Assembly: GCA_024742765.1 (NCBI GenBank)
Contig: JANSXT010000005.1
Span: 120,698 to 184,697 of the forward strand
DNA length: 64,000 nt
Direction: 5' to 3'
DNA from: Phyllobacteriaceae bacterium
Lineage (GTDB): Bacteria > Pseudomonadota > Alphaproteobacteria > Rhizobiales > Rhizobiaceae
Positions 35,748-45,680 of the stretch are shown piece after piece. Both the position numbers and the translations under genes were made by a program. The stretch's first letter is position 1, and every line of letters begins with the position of its first letter. Under the pieces are notes generated by a model. It was given only the letters and a program-made list of their open reading frames with translations. It made no database searches and was not told the DNA's origin.

Positions 35748-36539
35748 GTGCCCGTCATCGATACCCATGTCCATGTGCTCGATCCGCGCCGCTTTCCCTA
35801 TCCCGAGCGGACGCTGGGATATCGGCCCGGGCCAAGCGAAACAGGGACCGCGGAGGCCCTGATCGCCGTCATGGACGCGCATGGCGTCGATCATGCGGTG
35901 TTGGTGCAGGCGAGCGTCTACGGCTATGACAATGATGCCATCCTGGACGCGTTGGCGCGCGCGCCTGACCGTTTTCGGGCTGTTGTCATGGCGCCAAACG
36001 AACCAGCAGCCCTCACGCGCCAGGCGCGGATGCCCGGCGTGTGCGCGGTGCGGCTGAACCTGACCGATTTTGGCGGGCATGACGATCATGAGCGCGTCGT
36101 CGACATGGCGCGGGCGATTATCGATGCCGGTCTGTGCGTTCAAGTCCAGGCCGGTCCCGAACGCCTGCTGGGCATGCTCGACAGGCTCGGCGACGGGCCG
36201 GTCATCATCGACCATCTGGGGCGACCGGATCTGGGAGCCGGGACGCGTGACCTTGACCGGATCGCGGCGCTGGCGGGCCGGGCGCAGACCTGGCTGAAAG
36301 TGTCCGGCGGCTTTCGGCTGAACGGCTGCGGTGACTGGCGTCAGACCGCCACGGAACTGAAGCCTTTGACCGAGGCGTTCGGACCCGATCGCCTGCTCTG
36401 GGGCTCGGACTGGCCGTTCATCAATGTCGATGCCGACCGCCCCTCCTATGCGGAGACGCTTGACTGGGGCCACGAAGTGATTGCCGAGCCGGCGGCCAGC
36501 CATCTGGCGGCCGCCCGCCTTTTTGGCTGGTTGTCATGA
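35748..36539 (+). CDS. Amidohydrolase-2 family TIM-barrel hydrolase
   Basis: A 263-residue metal-dependent hydrolase. It has HxH in DTHVHVLD at the N-terminus, a mid-barrel His in IIDHLGRP and the catalytic Asp in LLWGSDWPF. The size and motifs match sugar lactonases (e.g. L-rhamnono- or fucono-lactonase) and pyrone-dicarboxylate lactonase. The start is GTG at 35748, 1 bp after the dehydrogenase stop. A lactonase acting on the sugar dehydrogenase product is the most economical reading. Confidence 0.85.
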   Translation: MPVIDTHVHVLDPRRFPYPERTLGYRPGPSETGTAEALIAVMDAHGVDHAVLVQASVYGYDNDAILDALARAPDRFRAVVMAPNEPAALTRQARMPGVCAVRLNLTDFGGHDDHERVVDMARAIIDAGLCVQVQAGPERLLGMLDRLGDGPVIIDHLGRPDLGAGTRDLDRIAALAGRAQTWLKVSGGFRLNGCGDWRQTATELKPLTEAFGPDRLLWGSDWPFINVDADRPSYAETLDWGHEVIAEPAASHLAAARLFGWLS

Positions 36540-37531
36540 CCGGCCTGAATGTGGGCCTGGTCGGCGCGGGCATGGTGGCCGAGTTTCACATCGAGGGTTG
36601 GCGGCGCTGCCCCAGCGCGCACATTGTCGGCATTGCCGACCCGGACCTGTCTCAAGCGGCTGCAAGGGCAGACCAGGCAGGCGTCAAGGCGTTTCCATCG
36701 CTGTCGGACATGCGCAAGGCATGCAGTCTCGATGCGGTCGACATTGTGGCGCCACCAATTGCCCATGCCGCGCTGATCGGGGAGGCGGTTGCCACCGGTC
36801 TTCACGTTCTGTGCCAGAAGCCGCTGGCCCCGTCATTTGATGCGGCTCGGGCCATCGTTTCGGATTTGCCGGGGTCACCGCGTGTGATGATCCATGAGAA
36901 CTGGCGCTGGCGCGCCCCTTATCGCGCGCTCAAGGCCGGCCTTCGGTCGGGCGCCATCGCCATGCCGGATCGCTTTGCGTTCAGCGTTGAAAGCTGCGGG
37001 CTGATCGCACGGGACGACGGGACCTATCCGGCGCTCGAGCGCCAGGCGTTCTTCGCATCGCTCGACCGTTTTCTGGTGATCGAGCTTCTGGTGCACCATC
37101 TGGATGTTCTGTCCTTCCTTTTGGGGCCGATCGCCGTGAACGGCGCCAGGCTTTGTCGGCGTTGCCCGGCGGTTCGCGCCGAGGACGGGGCGATGATCCA
37201 CCTGTCGGCCGGCGGAGTGCCGGGTGTTCTGACCGGAGATTTCTGCAAGCCGGGCGCACCGGAACGCCCAACCGATCATCTCGTTTTCGAGGGCGACGAT
37301 CGCGTGGAGGTTCAAGGCTGGAGCGCGAAACGCAATCGACAACTGCTTGCCTCCGTCGATCCGGTCGAGGGCTATCTCGACAGCTATGCCCGGGCCATCG
37401 CGCATTTCGTCGAGGCCCTTGCGGAGGACAAGCCTTTCGAAACGCCGGCGTCGACGGGTGTGGATCTGCTTGAACTGGTCGAAACCGTCTACGCCAAGGC
37501 CGGCCCAATCGATGAGCGCGCGCATGCCTGA
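36536..37531 (+). CDS. Gfo/Idh/MocA-family oxidoreductase
   Basis: A 331-residue dehydrogenase with N-terminal GLVGAGMVAEFHIEGW. The usual EKP catalytic-Lys motif reads QKP in LHVLCQKPLAPS. A C-terminal substrate domain includes LLVHHLDVLSFLLG. ATGA overlap with the amidohydrolase gene; it is the last gene of the plus-strand sugar operon. It probably oxidises the imported sugar or sugar acid. Confidence 0.9.
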   Translation: MTGLNVGLVGAGMVAEFHIEGWRRCPSAHIVGIADPDLSQAAARADQAGVKAFPSLSDMRKACSLDAVDIVAPPIAHAALIGEAVATGLHVLCQKPLAPSFDAARAIVSDLPGSPRVMIHENWRWRAPYRALKAGLRSGAIAMPDRFAFSVESCGLIARDDGTYPALERQAFFASLDRFLVIELLVHHLDVLSFLLGPIAVNGARLCRRCPAVRAEDGAMIHLSAGGVPGVLTGDFCKPGAPERPTDHLVFEGDDRVEVQGWSAKRNRQLLASVDPVEGYLDSYARAIAHFVEALAEDKPFETPASTGVDLLELVETVYAKAGPIDERAHA

Positions 37532-37570
37532 CCGCAACGGACACGGCCGGACCGGCGCATTCAACGGCGC

Positions 37571-38974
37571 TTACCGATTGCCGGGCTCGTCGGGATCAAA
37601 ATCAAAGCGGTCGGGTAAGCGCAAACCCGCCTCGATGTGGTGGCGCACGGCCCGCACGGAGACGCCGTCGCGATAGAGCCAGGGATCGTCGGTTGCCCGC
37701 TGCCATGCCTCGGTTACCGCACGCAACTGTTCGAGCGTTTCCCGATGGTCGGGATGGCCGGCCAGATTGTCCACCTCGAACGGATCGGTATCGAGATCGT
37801 ACAACTCTTCCGGCGGCCGGCGGACATAGTCCCTGACGGAGCGCTTGCCGATCATCGCGGGATTGGCGTTGCGCATGCCTTCCCAGGAGAGCGAACCGTA
37901 GAGATCGCCGGAGAACGGGAAGTCGAGCTGCCATGCGACGTTGCGATGGTATTTGTAGCGCGGCGTGCGGGCAAATCGCGTCGGCCAGTAATTGGTGATC
38001 TCGTGAAAGGTGTGCGAGCCGAAGACGATCTGCCAGTCATCGTGCAGCGTCTCGTCTTCGAGGATCGGCAGAAGCGATCGGCCCGGACGTTTTTCGTCGG
38101 TCGGCTCTGCGCCGGCCCAGTCGAGCAGGGTCGGCAATATGTCGACGAACGAGACCAGGTTGGGGTTGGCAACGCCCTGACGCGCGCCGGGTCTGCGCAT
38201 GATCAGCGGCAGATGGACGCCGGCGTCGTAGAGCGTCGTCTTGGAATTGAGGAACGGCGCGCCATTGTCGCTGAGAAAGATCACCAGCGTGTCGTCCGCC
38301 TGCCCGGCCTCTTCGAGCGCATCGAGAAGCAGGCCGACGCCCCGGTCGAGCCGGTGGACCGAACGGTAATATTCCGCCAGTTCGAGCCGTACTTCCGCCA
38401 GGTCGCTGAGGAAGGGCGGCACCGAGACCTCGGCGGGCGAAAAGACGCGCTCGTTGGGATCGCCGTCGAAATCCTCGTTTCCGAAACCCGAGCGTGTCAT
38501 GTCGCGATGCGGATCGACAAAGCCGACCGTCAGAAAGAAGGGCTTTTCGGCGTTGCGGGCGGTTTCGATGACGGCGCGCGCCTGGGCGGCGACCCATGCG
38601 ATGTCCCGTGTCCCGCTCTCGGCCCGCACCGTCCAGGGATAGGTTTCAGCCGGTCCGACATGAACCTTGCCGACGATGCCCGTCAGATAGCCGCGCGCGT
38701 TCAAGAGGGCCGGCGCGGTCTCGACATGATCGAAGGTCATGAAGTGGTGATGGTCGTGATGCAGCCCGTACTGGCCATTCTGGTGCGTGTGCAGTCCGGT
38801 ATAGATCACCGAACGGCTGGCCGAGCATGACGCGGTCGAGGTGAAGGCCATGTCAAAGCGCGTGCCCTGACTGGCGAGCCGGTCGATGTTGGGTGTTGCG
38901 ATCGCCGGTTCGCCATAGCAGCCCGCCATGCGGCCCAGATCGTCGGCGATGATCAGGAGGATGTTGCGGCTCAT
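37571..38974 (-). CDS. Sulfatase, N-sulfoglucosamine sulfohydrolase (SGSH)-like
   Basis: A 467-residue type I sulfatase. The formylglycine site is C50-S-A-S-R (TASCSASRS), the metal residues are D11-D12, and GKVHVGP and SDNGAPF segments follow. Along its length it parallels human heparan N-sulfatase: HQNGQYGLHHDHHHF, the GSHTFHEIT loop and the ELYDLDTDPFEVDNLA C-terminus. There is no signal peptide, so it should act in the cytoplasm after import. Maturation needs an FGE or anSME enzyme not encoded here. It is the last gene of the minus-strand sugar operon and overlaps the PfkB gene by 4 bp. Confidence 0.88.
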   Translation of the reverse strand: MSRNILLIIADDLGRMAGCYGEPAIATPNIDRLASQGTRFDMAFTSTASCSASRSVIYTGLHTHQNGQYGLHHDHHHFMTFDHVETAPALLNARGYLTGIVGKVHVGPAETYPWTVRAESGTRDIAWVAAQARAVIETARNAEKPFFLTVGFVDPHRDMTRSGFGNEDFDGDPNERVFSPAEVSVPPFLSDLAEVRLELAEYYRSVHRLDRGVGLLLDALEEAGQADDTLVIFLSDNGAPFLNSKTTLYDAGVHLPLIMRRPGARQGVANPNLVSFVDILPTLLDWAGAEPTDEKRPGRSLLPILEDETLHDDWQIVFGSHTFHEITNYWPTRFARTPRYKYHRNVAWQLDFPFSGDLYGSLSWEGMRNANPAMIGKRSVRDYVRRPPEELYDLDTDPFEVDNLAGHPDHRETLEQLRAVTEAWQRATDDPWLYRDGVSVRAVRHHIEAGLRLPDRFDFDPDEPGNR

Positions 38975-39906
38975 GCGGGCACCGCCGGTGTGGCAAGCCT
39001 AATCGGTGTGGAGGAACGCGGGAACTCGGAAATCACCTGTCCGGCGACCGCGACGGCGTGCTTGAGGCACTCATGTAGGGGCAGGCCGCGCGCCAGCGCG
39101 TCGAGATAGCCGGCATTTAAACTGTCTCCGGCGCCGACCGTGTCGATCGGATTGACCGGAGCGGCGGTAACAGAAACGGACCCGCCGGCCCTGTGGGCGC
39201 TCGCCCCGCCGGGGCCGCGCTTGACGACGAGCGTGGCGCCGGGCGCAAGCAAACCGGCCAAGCGGCCGATCGCGGCGTCCGGATCATCGATGCCGGCGAT
39301 GGCGGCCGCCTCCTTGTCATTGATCAGCACATGGTCGCTGGCGGCGATCCAGGCGCGGGCGCGGTCAAGCTCGGCGCCTGTCCAGTCGCCGTCCGGCCAG
39401 CCCGGGTCGATGGCCAACTCGGCGCCGCGCTCGCGCAGCCAATTCTGCAGAGGAAGGTGCCCTTCAATGAGGGCCGGCATGGCAAAACCGCCGCTGAGCA
39501 TGATCAGCGTGCCCTCCAGCGCGATACCGTCGAGTGCGGCGCGGAAAAAGCCCGCCTCGAGGCGATCGAGGTGGCCGGCGCGGGACAGAAACGTCCGCTC
39601 GCTGGGACGGTGCAGCAGGCCGACGGAAAACCCCGTGGGGCCGGATATCTCCCGGACATTGTCGTTCGGGCCGGGAAAGGCATGCCCGATCGCCGCGCCG
39701 GCAAAGTCCGTTCCATGCGCCGAGACAAGGCCGGAGCGGGCGCCAAGCCGCTGCAGGACAAGCGCGGTGTTGGCCGCCGAGCCGCCGACGCGCAGATCGG
39801 CATGCTCAAGGAAGGTCTCGGTTCCCCGCTCGGGCCACTGATCGACATGGCCGAGGATGATGTCCAGATTGGCGTTGCCGACGACAAGGATCGTGCGGGG
39901 CGTCAT
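38971..39906 (-). CDS. PfkB-family carbohydrate kinase
   Basis: A 311-residue ribokinase-family kinase. It has VVGNANLDIILGHVD at the N-terminus, the GGSAANTALVLQRLGA substrate region and the DTVGAGDSLNAG anion hole with the catalytic Asp. ATG at 39906 is 1 bp from the ATPase stop; the frame extends to 39951 inside that gene. It would phosphorylate the sugar imported and desulfated by the rest of the operon. Confidence 0.9.
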   Translation of the reverse strand: MTPRTILVVGNANLDIILGHVDQWPERGTETFLEHADLRVGGSAANTALVLQRLGARSGLVSAHGTDFAGAAIGHAFPGPNDNVREISGPTGFSVGLLHRPSERTFLSRAGHLDRLEAGFFRAALDGIALEGTLIMLSGGFAMPALIEGHLPLQNWLRERGAELAIDPGWPDGDWTGAELDRARAWIAASDHVLINDKEAAAIAGIDDPDAAIGRLAGLLAPGATLVVKRGPGGASAHRAGGSVSVTAAPVNPIDTVGAGDSLNAGYLDALARGLPLHECLKHAVAVAGQVISEFPRSSTPIRLATPAVPA

Positions 39907-39907
39907 C

Positions 39908-40927
39908 CTAGGCGGCCTTGGCCTTGCGGACCGGCCATCCGGCGTCATCAAAAAGGTGCACTGCCTCGGTCTGCGGTGTCAGGAAGACCGTTTCGCCTTC
40001 GCCGATGCGTTCGGCGCCAGCGAGGCGCACATTGACCATGCCGGCCGTCTCGGTGTCGACATGGGCGAATGTGTCCGAGCCGAGAGCTTCGGTCAGCCGG
40101 ACGGTGCCCTTCCAGAGGCCCTTGTCGCGCGACAGGTCGACATGTTCGGGCCGGATGCCGAAGGTGGCGGCGCCATGGCCGGCGGCGACCTCGCCACCGA
40201 TGAAATTCATGCGCGGCGAACCGATGAAGCCGGCGACAAATTGCGAGGCGGGGTTGGCATAGAGCTCGAGCGGCGTGCCCACCTGTTCGACATTGCCCGC
40301 ATTGAGGACAACGATTCGGTCGGCCAGCGTCATCGCCTCGACCTGGTCGTGTGTCACATAGATCATCGTGGTGTCGGCGAGGCGCTTGTGAAGGGCCGCG
40401 ATCTCAAGGCGCGTGTCGACACGCAACGCTGCGTCGAGGTTGGACAATGGCTCGTCAAACAGGAAGACGCGCGGCTGGCGGGTGATGGCGCGACCGATGG
40501 CGACACGCTGACGCTGGCCGCCTGACAGTTGCCGGGGTTTGCGCTCCATATACTCGCTGATCTGCAGCATGTCGGCGGCCTGGGCGATGCGCGCCTTGAT
40601 CTCGTCGGGCGAGAGCTTGGCCTGTTCAAGCCCGAAGGCCATGTTCTCGAACACGGTCATGTGCGGGTAAAGCGCGTAGGACTGGAACACCATCGAGATG
40701 CCGCGCTTTGCCGGCAGCACATCGTTCATGCGTTCGCCGTCGATCATCAACTCGCCATCGGTAATGTCTTCGAGCCCGGCAATCAGGCGCAAAAGGGTCG
40801 ACTTTCCGCAGCCCGACGGGCCGACGAAGACGACGAACTCGCCGCCTTCGAGCGACAGGTTGACGTCGCGCAGCACCTCGACGCTGCCGAACGACTTGCA
40901 GACATTTTTCAGTTCGACCGAGGCCAT
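39908..40927 (-). CDS. ABC sugar transporter ATP-binding protein (MalK/UgpC family)
   Basis: A 339-residue ATPase with Walker [11 protein letters not shown]-loop [14 protein letters not shown], signature LSGGQRQR, Walker [12 protein letters not shown], switch His in VTHDQ and a C-terminal TOBE region (FGIRPEHVD). It belongs to the second sugar importer of the window. It is a separate system from the ATPase at 32998. Confidence 0.94.
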   Translation of the reverse strand: MASVELKNVCKSFGSVEVLRDVNLSLEGGEFVVFVGPSGCGKSTLLRLIAGLEDITDGELMIDGERMNDVLPAKRGISMVFQSYALYPHMTVFENMAFGLEQAKLSPDEIKARIAQAADMLQISEYMERKPRQLSGGQRQRVAIGRAITRQPRVFLFDEPLSNLDAALRVDTRLEIAALHKRLADTTMIYVTHDQVEAMTLADRIVVLNAGNVEQVGTPLELYANPASQFVAGFIGSPRMNFIGGEVAAGHGAATFGIRPEHVDLSRDKGLWKGTVRLTEALGSDTFAHVDTETAGMVNVRLAGAERIGEGETVFLTPQTEAVHLFDDAGWPVRKAKAA

Positions 40928-40931
40928 GTGG

Positions 40932-41765
40932 TCACCCCTTGACGGCGCCGGCGGTCAGGCCGGAGACGATCCTGCGTTGGAAGATGAGAACGAGCACCAC
41001 CAGCGGCAGCGTGACAACGACGGACGCCGCCATGATGTTGCCCCAGGGCACTTCGAATTCGCTGCGTCCGGAGATCAGCGCGATGGCGACGGGCACCGTG
41101 CGCTGGGTGTCGGTGGACAGGAATGTCAGCGCGAACAGGAACTCGTTCCAGGCGTGGATGAAGGCGAGCAGGCCGGTCGTGACCATGGCGGGCCACAGAA
41201 GCGGCACGAAGATGCGCCTGATGATGGTGAAGGAGGAGGCGCCGTCCATGATCGCCGCTTCCTCGATCTCGATGGGCAATGCGCGCATGAAGGTGGTCAG
41301 CACCCAGACGGTGAAGGGCAGGGTGAAGATCATGTAGGAAAAGACCAGCGACCAGAGCGAATTGAAAAGGCCAAAGGCACGGATCAGTTCGAACAGGCCG
41401 GACAGGACCGCAATCTGCGGGAACATGGACACCGACAGGATGGTCAAGAGCAGAAGGCCGCGCCCGCGAAAGCGGATGCGGGCGAGGGCGAACGATGCTG
41501 TGATGGCCAGAAACAGAGAGATGATGACGGTGACCGTCGCCACGAACACCGAATTGAGGATCTGCTTTCCGAAGACGCCATCCGACAGCATGGAGCGGTA
41601 GTTGGACAGATCGAACACGGCGGGCAGATAGTTGACCTCGAACAGCGCCTGTCCGTCTTCCAGCGATGTCAGGACGGCATAGTAGAAAGGGAACAGCGCC
41701 TGAAGGACGATGATGCCGACCAGAAGGTAGAAGCCCGTCGTCTTGAGCCAGGCCGGCGCGGTCAT
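40932..41765 (-). CDS. ABC sugar transporter permease (MalG-like)
   Basis: A 277-residue inner-membrane permease with the EAA loop ([17 protein letters not shown]) and a C-terminal [14 protein letters not shown]. It overlaps the upstream permease gene by 4 bp. It is part of the second sugar importer. Confidence 0.92.
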   Translation of the reverse strand: MTAPAWLKTTGFYLLVGIIVLQALFPFYYAVLTSLEDGQALFEVNYLPAVFDLSNYRSMLSDGVFGKQILNSVFVATVTVIISLFLAITASFALARIRFRGRGLLLLTILSVSMFPQIAVLSGLFELIRAFGLFNSLWSLVFSYMIFTLPFTVWVLTTFMRALPIEIEEAAIMDGASSFTIIRRIFVPLLWPAMVTTGLLAFIHAWNEFLFALTFLSTDTQRTVPVAIALISGRSEFEVPWGNIMAASVVVTLPLVVLVLIFQRRIVSGLTAGAVKG

Positions 41766-42745
41766 CGCTCGTCTCCCTCAAGGTTCATGCGGGTGGCGTA
41801 GATGAAGCCGATCGTGATCAGCGCGATGATGAAGAACAAGAGGGTGGACGCGGCCGAGCCATAAGCGAAGCGGTCGAAATCGAACAGGTTCTCGCGGGCA
41901 TAGACGCTCATGGTACGCGTTGCGTCCGTGTTCGGTGTCATCACATAGACGATGTCGAAGACCCGCAGCGCATCGAGCGCGCGGAAGACGATGGCGACCA
42001 GAAGCGCCGGCATGATCAGCGGCAGCGTCACCTTGCGGAACAGGCGGATCGGCGGCACGCCGTCGAGCCTGGCCGCTTCATACATGTCCTTGGGCACCAT
42101 TTGCAGCCCGGCGAGGATCAAAAGCGCCATGAAGGGCGTTGTCTTCCAGACATCGACCATGATGACGGCGATCATCGCGGTCTCGGGCGAGGCGGTCCAG
42201 GCGACCGGCGCGTCGATCAGGCCCAGCCGTTGCAGCATGTCGTTCACGATGCCGAACTGGTCATGCAGCATCCAGGCCCACATGCGGGCCGACACGATGG
42301 TGGGGATCGCCCACGGGATCAGCACGGCCGCCTGCACCCAGACGCGGCCGGGAAACTTCTTGTGCAGAACGAGCGCTATGACGAGGCCGAAGGCGGTTTC
42401 CAGCGACACCGAGACGAGCGCGAACCAGACCGTGTTCCAGACCGAGCGCCACCAGCGCGGATCGGCGAGAAGGCCAAACCATTCGCCGTCGCCATTTCCG
42501 TAGTCGACATATTCGAGATAGTTGCGCCAGCCGATGAAGCGCGCCTCGCCCAGAAGATCGAGCGAGGCATCGGTGAAGGAAAACCAGATTGTTCTGTAGA
42601 GCGGGTAGAGCGCAACGCCGGCGAGCACGATCAGCATCGGTGCCAGGAACAGCCATGCCGACCGGATGCGCTCGCGCGACAGGCGCGAGGTCCTGGCGGT
42701 GACCGGCGCTGTGGGCATGGACGTTTCCGGGATGGCACTCATCAT
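41762..42745 (-). CDS. ABC sugar transporter permease (MalF-like)
   Basis: A 327-residue permease with a long cytoplasmic N-terminus, about six membrane segments and the EAA loop (MYEAARLDGVPPIRLFR). AAGGA lies just upstream of the ATG pair at 42745/42742. It is separated from the binding-protein gene by a stem-loop. Confidence 0.92.
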   Translation of the reverse strand: MMSAIPETSMPTAPVTARTSRLSRERIRSAWLFLAPMLIVLAGVALYPLYRTIWFSFTDASLDLLGEARFIGWRNYLEYVDYGNGDGEWFGLLADPRWWRSVWNTVWFALVSVSLETAFGLVIALVLHKKFPGRVWVQAAVLIPWAIPTIVSARMWAWMLHDQFGIVNDMLQRLGLIDAPVAWTASPETAMIAVIMVDVWKTTPFMALLILAGLQMVPKDMYEAARLDGVPPIRLFRKVTLPLIMPALLVAIVFRALDALRVFDIVYVMTPNTDATRTMSVYARENLFDFDRFAYGSAASTLLFFIIALITIGFIYATRMNLEGDER

Positions 42746-42761
42746 CGGTTCCTTTTGCGCA

Positions 42762-42779
42762 CGGGCCGCGAACGGCCCG
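42762..42779 (-). other. Intercistronic stem-loop between binding-protein and permease genes
   Basis: A perfect 7-bp stem (CGGGCCG with CGGCCCG) closes a CGAA tetraloop, with two more outer pairs after a mismatch. No U-run follows. It probably stabilises the binding-protein mRNA or attenuates downstream expression. Confidence 0.55.
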
Positions 42780-42796
42780 CGCGCTGGGAGGAAAGC

Positions 42797-44062
42797 TTAC
42801 CAGCCGGCGCCCTTCAAGCGCTTGAGGCGCGCTTCGAGCTTGGCGAGGTTTTCTTCGGCGGTGCCATTGCCGCTCATCGTGTCGTGCACGGCGGTCCAGA
42901 ACTCCGAGGAGACCTCGTTGTACTGGCGCTTGGTGGCAGCCGACGGGCGCGGCAGGGCGCCGTCGACGACAGGCTTCCAAAGCGGGATGAACTCCTGCTC
43001 GGCGGCGACCTCGGCGTCTTCATAGACGGCGCTCAGGGTTGGCGGACGCGAGGTGACGATGGCGCGCTCTTTCTGGTTCTCGTAATTGTTGAGGAACCGG
43101 ACGAGTTCGATCGCTTCCTCCTGGTTTTCCGAGTATTTCGACACGCCCAGATGCCATCCGCCCAGCGTGTGCGCCGAGGGCTTGCCGTCGCCGCCCGTCG
43201 GCAGGGTCCGGACGCCGAAATTGCCCTTGATCGGGCTGTCGTCGCCATTGCCCAGCGCATAGGCATAATTCCAGTTGCGCATGAAGACCGAATTGCCGGA
43301 CTGGAAGACGCCGCGCGCATCCTCTTCCTTGTAGTTGAGGACACCGTCGGGCGCGATGTCGCCCACCCACGACGCAGCCATCGTCAGCGCTTCTGCTGCC
43401 TGCGGATTGTTGATGGCGATCGTGCCGTCATTTTCGACGATGCGGCCGCCGCCGAAGCTGACGATCCATTCCTGCGCGTTGCAGGTCAGGCCCTCATAGG
43501 CAGCGCCCTGGAAGACAAAGCCCCACATGTCGGCATTGCCCTCGGCGCGCTCGGCTTCCATGATCGCGCGGGCGGTCTCGGTCATCTCTTGCCAGGTTTC
43601 CGGCACGGACTTGCCGTGCTTTTCAAGCAAATCAGAGCGGTAGTAGAGAGCCGGCGCGCCCAGGAACATGGGCAGGGCGACCAGCTTGTCGCCGACCATC
43701 TGGCTTTCGACGGCACCGGGCACGAAGTCACCGATAATGTCTTCGACATGCGGCATCAGATCGATGAAGTGGGTCTCGATCTGCGGTGCCCAGATGACGT
43801 CGAGCCGATAGACATCGATGTCGGAGGACTGGGCCGCCAGCCACAATTTGTACTGGGCGAACTGGTCGGTGGTCGATTCGGGCATCGAGACGATGGTCAC
43901 GGTGTGACCGGTCTCTGCCTCGAACTTGTCGAGCTGGGCGCGCAGGATCTCCTGATCGCGGCCCACCGAGCCATGGACGATGTTGAGTTCGGCGGCGATG
44001 GCGGTGCCCGCCAGCAGCGTGGCGCCGGCCAGCGCGGTCATGAATTGAAGATGTCGTTTCAT
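42797..44062 (-). CDS. ABC sugar transporter substrate-binding protein (family 1)
   Basis: A 421-residue solute-binding protein with a signal peptide (LAGATLLAGTAIAA, cleaved before ELNIVHG) and family 1 features (LDKFEAETGHTVTIV, a WAPQIETHFIDLMPHV segment). ATG at 44062 follows GGGAGGAA; the upstream-extended frame is inside the previous gene. It feeds the permeases at 41762 and 40932. Confidence 0.92.
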   Translation of the reverse strand: MKRHLQFMTALAGATLLAGTAIAAELNIVHGSVGRDQEILRAQLDKFEAETGHTVTIVSMPESTTDQFAQYKLWLAAQSSDIDVYRLDVIWAPQIETHFIDLMPHVEDIIGDFVPGAVESQMVGDKLVALPMFLGAPALYYRSDLLEKHGKSVPETWQEMTETARAIMEAERAEGNADMWGFVFQGAAYEGLTCNAQEWIVSFGGGRIVENDGTIAINNPQAAEALTMAASWVGDIAPDGVLNYKEEDARGVFQSGNSVFMRNWNYAYALGNGDDSPIKGNFGVRTLPTGGDGKPSAHTLGGWHLGVSKYSENQEEAIELVRFLNNYENQKERAIVTSRPPTLSAVYEDAEVAAEQEFIPLWKPVVDGALPRPSAATKRQYNEVSSEFWTAVHDTMSGNGTAEENLAKLEARLKRLKGAGW

Positions 44063-44111
44063 CGGAGTTCCTCCCTTGTTGGTGAAACGGTCGGCGGTTT
44101 GCGGAGACGCT

Positions 44112-45680
44112 TCATTGGGCTGCGTCTCCAAAGAAGATGGGTGAGGTCCAGGCCATCTGGCCGTCGCGCTGGGTGAGGCGCGCATAGACTGTCTCGCCGA
44201 GCTCGGTGGAGCCCAGGTCGATCGTGCCGGCCCATTGCCACTGGTGCGGCTGCGGCAGCATGTGAAAGCGGAAGGCGGGCGAGTCGATCGGTCCCAGATT
44301 GCCGCTCAAGGCGCCTTCCATCAGGCGCGTCAGCGGGATGGAGATCGAGGTGTCGTCCAGTTCGGCATGGATGATGGCATCGGCGCGCGCGGTCAGGCGT
44401 AGCGCAAAGCCTTGCGTCGCCGAAGTCACATTGTTGGGGTTGGCTTCGGCGGTGACGGCAAAACGAACCGTCTCGCCGTCGCGGACCAGTTCCGGCAACG
44501 GATGGGCGTTGTCGCCGCCTTCGAGCGGCGAGACCACTTCCGGACCGCGGAAGCGGGGTTGGACGGCGTCGATGGTGCCGCTGTCGAGCCGGATGGTGCC
44601 GGTCCAGTGGTGGCTGGTGCGCCGTGCGCCCCAGCCCAGTTCGACATAAAGAACGGTCTCGATGGTGCCGCTGGCCGAATGGCTGATCGCTGCCGGGGTC
44701 AGATCGGGCGAAATGCGCGCGAACAGATCGCCATTGCGGACAATGTCGATCGTGTCGATGAACCCGCCGGCGACGGCCTCGATTTCGAGTGCGGCGCGCG
44801 AAGCCGGCGCGGAAACGCCGCCCTGGATGACGTCGCCGGTGGCGATGAGGAGATGGGTCGTGTCGCCGGTCAGCGCGTTGGTGTGCCGGCCGCGCATGGC
44901 CGACCAGATCGCTTCGCGCCCGCCAGTGTCGATGGCGCCATAGGCCGCCATCCGGCCATGGCCCCAGGAGCCGGGAAAGCCGCTGTGATGGTCGGTGTTG
45001 CCGACAATGCCGAACCGGGCACCGCGCCGCAGCCCCTCGGCCATGGTCGAGCGCCCGTCCACCGGACCCATGGAATGCAGATAGCCGCGCGGCGATTCGG
45101 ACGTCTCGGCGCAGCCATGCATCGAAAACATCTCGATGAAGGGCGACAGGGCGGGATCGAACGTGTCCCAATTGATGCCGCGGGCGCCCTGCCGGTAACC
45201 GATATGATGCGGGAAGGCCAAGGCCCGGCCGTTCTTGCTGGCAGAGAGCTCTGCCTTCAGCACCGCCGGCGTGTCGGCCAAGACGATCGGGTCCGGTTCG
45301 AGATCGGCATAGACGATCGTGTAGTCGCCATCGGCGCAGGAGTGGATTTCATATCCGGGAAACACCCAGAAGCCGCTCTCGTCATTGTGGCGGGCGAGCG
45401 TTGCGAAATGGTCATTCCAGCCGGCACGCAGCTTGGCGAAGCCCTTTTCGTGGAAGTCGACAATATGGGCGACGGACGGATCGTCGACCGGCATGTCGGG
45501 CCAATGGGCATGGCCGGTGATCGAGACGAAATCGAGTTGCAGCGCGGCCCGGTCCAGCGCGCCGTCAAGGCTGCCATGTCCGTAGGACAGGGCGCAGTGA
45601 TTGTGGATGTCACCGAAATAGGCGCGCACGCCGCGCGCGGCGGCAAGGGGCGCGAGCCGGTCGGGCAGGGACGCGGTCAT
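44112..45680 (-). CDS. PHP-like/DUF3604-type metal-dependent hydrolase
   Basis: A 522-residue protein. The N-terminal half looks like a PHP-type metal site: GDIHNHCALSYGHG, then FVSITGHAHW, FPGYEIHS, FPHHIGY and later GNTDHHSGFPGSWG. The His/Asp/Glu residues in each could bind a multinuclear metal centre. The C-terminal half is beta-rich and of unknown function. Relatives occur with sulfatases and sugar importers. It is likely a hydrolase or phosphoesterase acting on the imported glycan unit; the reaction is unknown. ATG at 45680 overlaps the Gfo/Idh stop by 4 bp. Confidence 0.65.
   Translation of the reverse strand: MTASLPDRLAPLAAARGVRAYFGDIHNHCALSYGHGSLDGALDRAALQLDFVSITGHAHWPDMPVDDPSVAHIVDFHEKGFAKLRAGWNDHFATLARHNDESGFWVFPGYEIHSCADGDYTIVYADLEPDPIVLADTPAVLKAELSASKNGRALAFPHHIGYRQGARGINWDTFDPALSPFIEMFSMHGCAETSESPRGYLHSMGPVDGRSTMAEGLRRGARFGIVGNTDHHSGFPGSWGHGRMAAYGAIDTGGREAIWSAMRGRHTNALTGDTTHLLIATGDVIQGGVSAPASRAALEIEAVAGGFIDTIDIVRNGDLFARISPDLTPAAISHSASGTIETVLYVELGWGARRTSHHWTGTIRLDSGTIDAVQPRFRGPEVVSPLEGGDNAHPLPELVRDGETVRFAVTAEANPNNVTSATQGFALRLTARADAIIHAELDDTSISIPLTRLMEGALSGNLGPIDSPAFRFHMLPQPHQWQWAGTIDLGSTELGETVYARLTQRDGQMAWTSPIFFGDAAQ

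Noticed and set aside
42101..44176. 691-codon plus-strand open frame across permease and binding-protein genes
   Set aside because: It is the reverse complement of two well-supported transport genes and has the His/Asp/Arg-rich composition typical of antisense frames.
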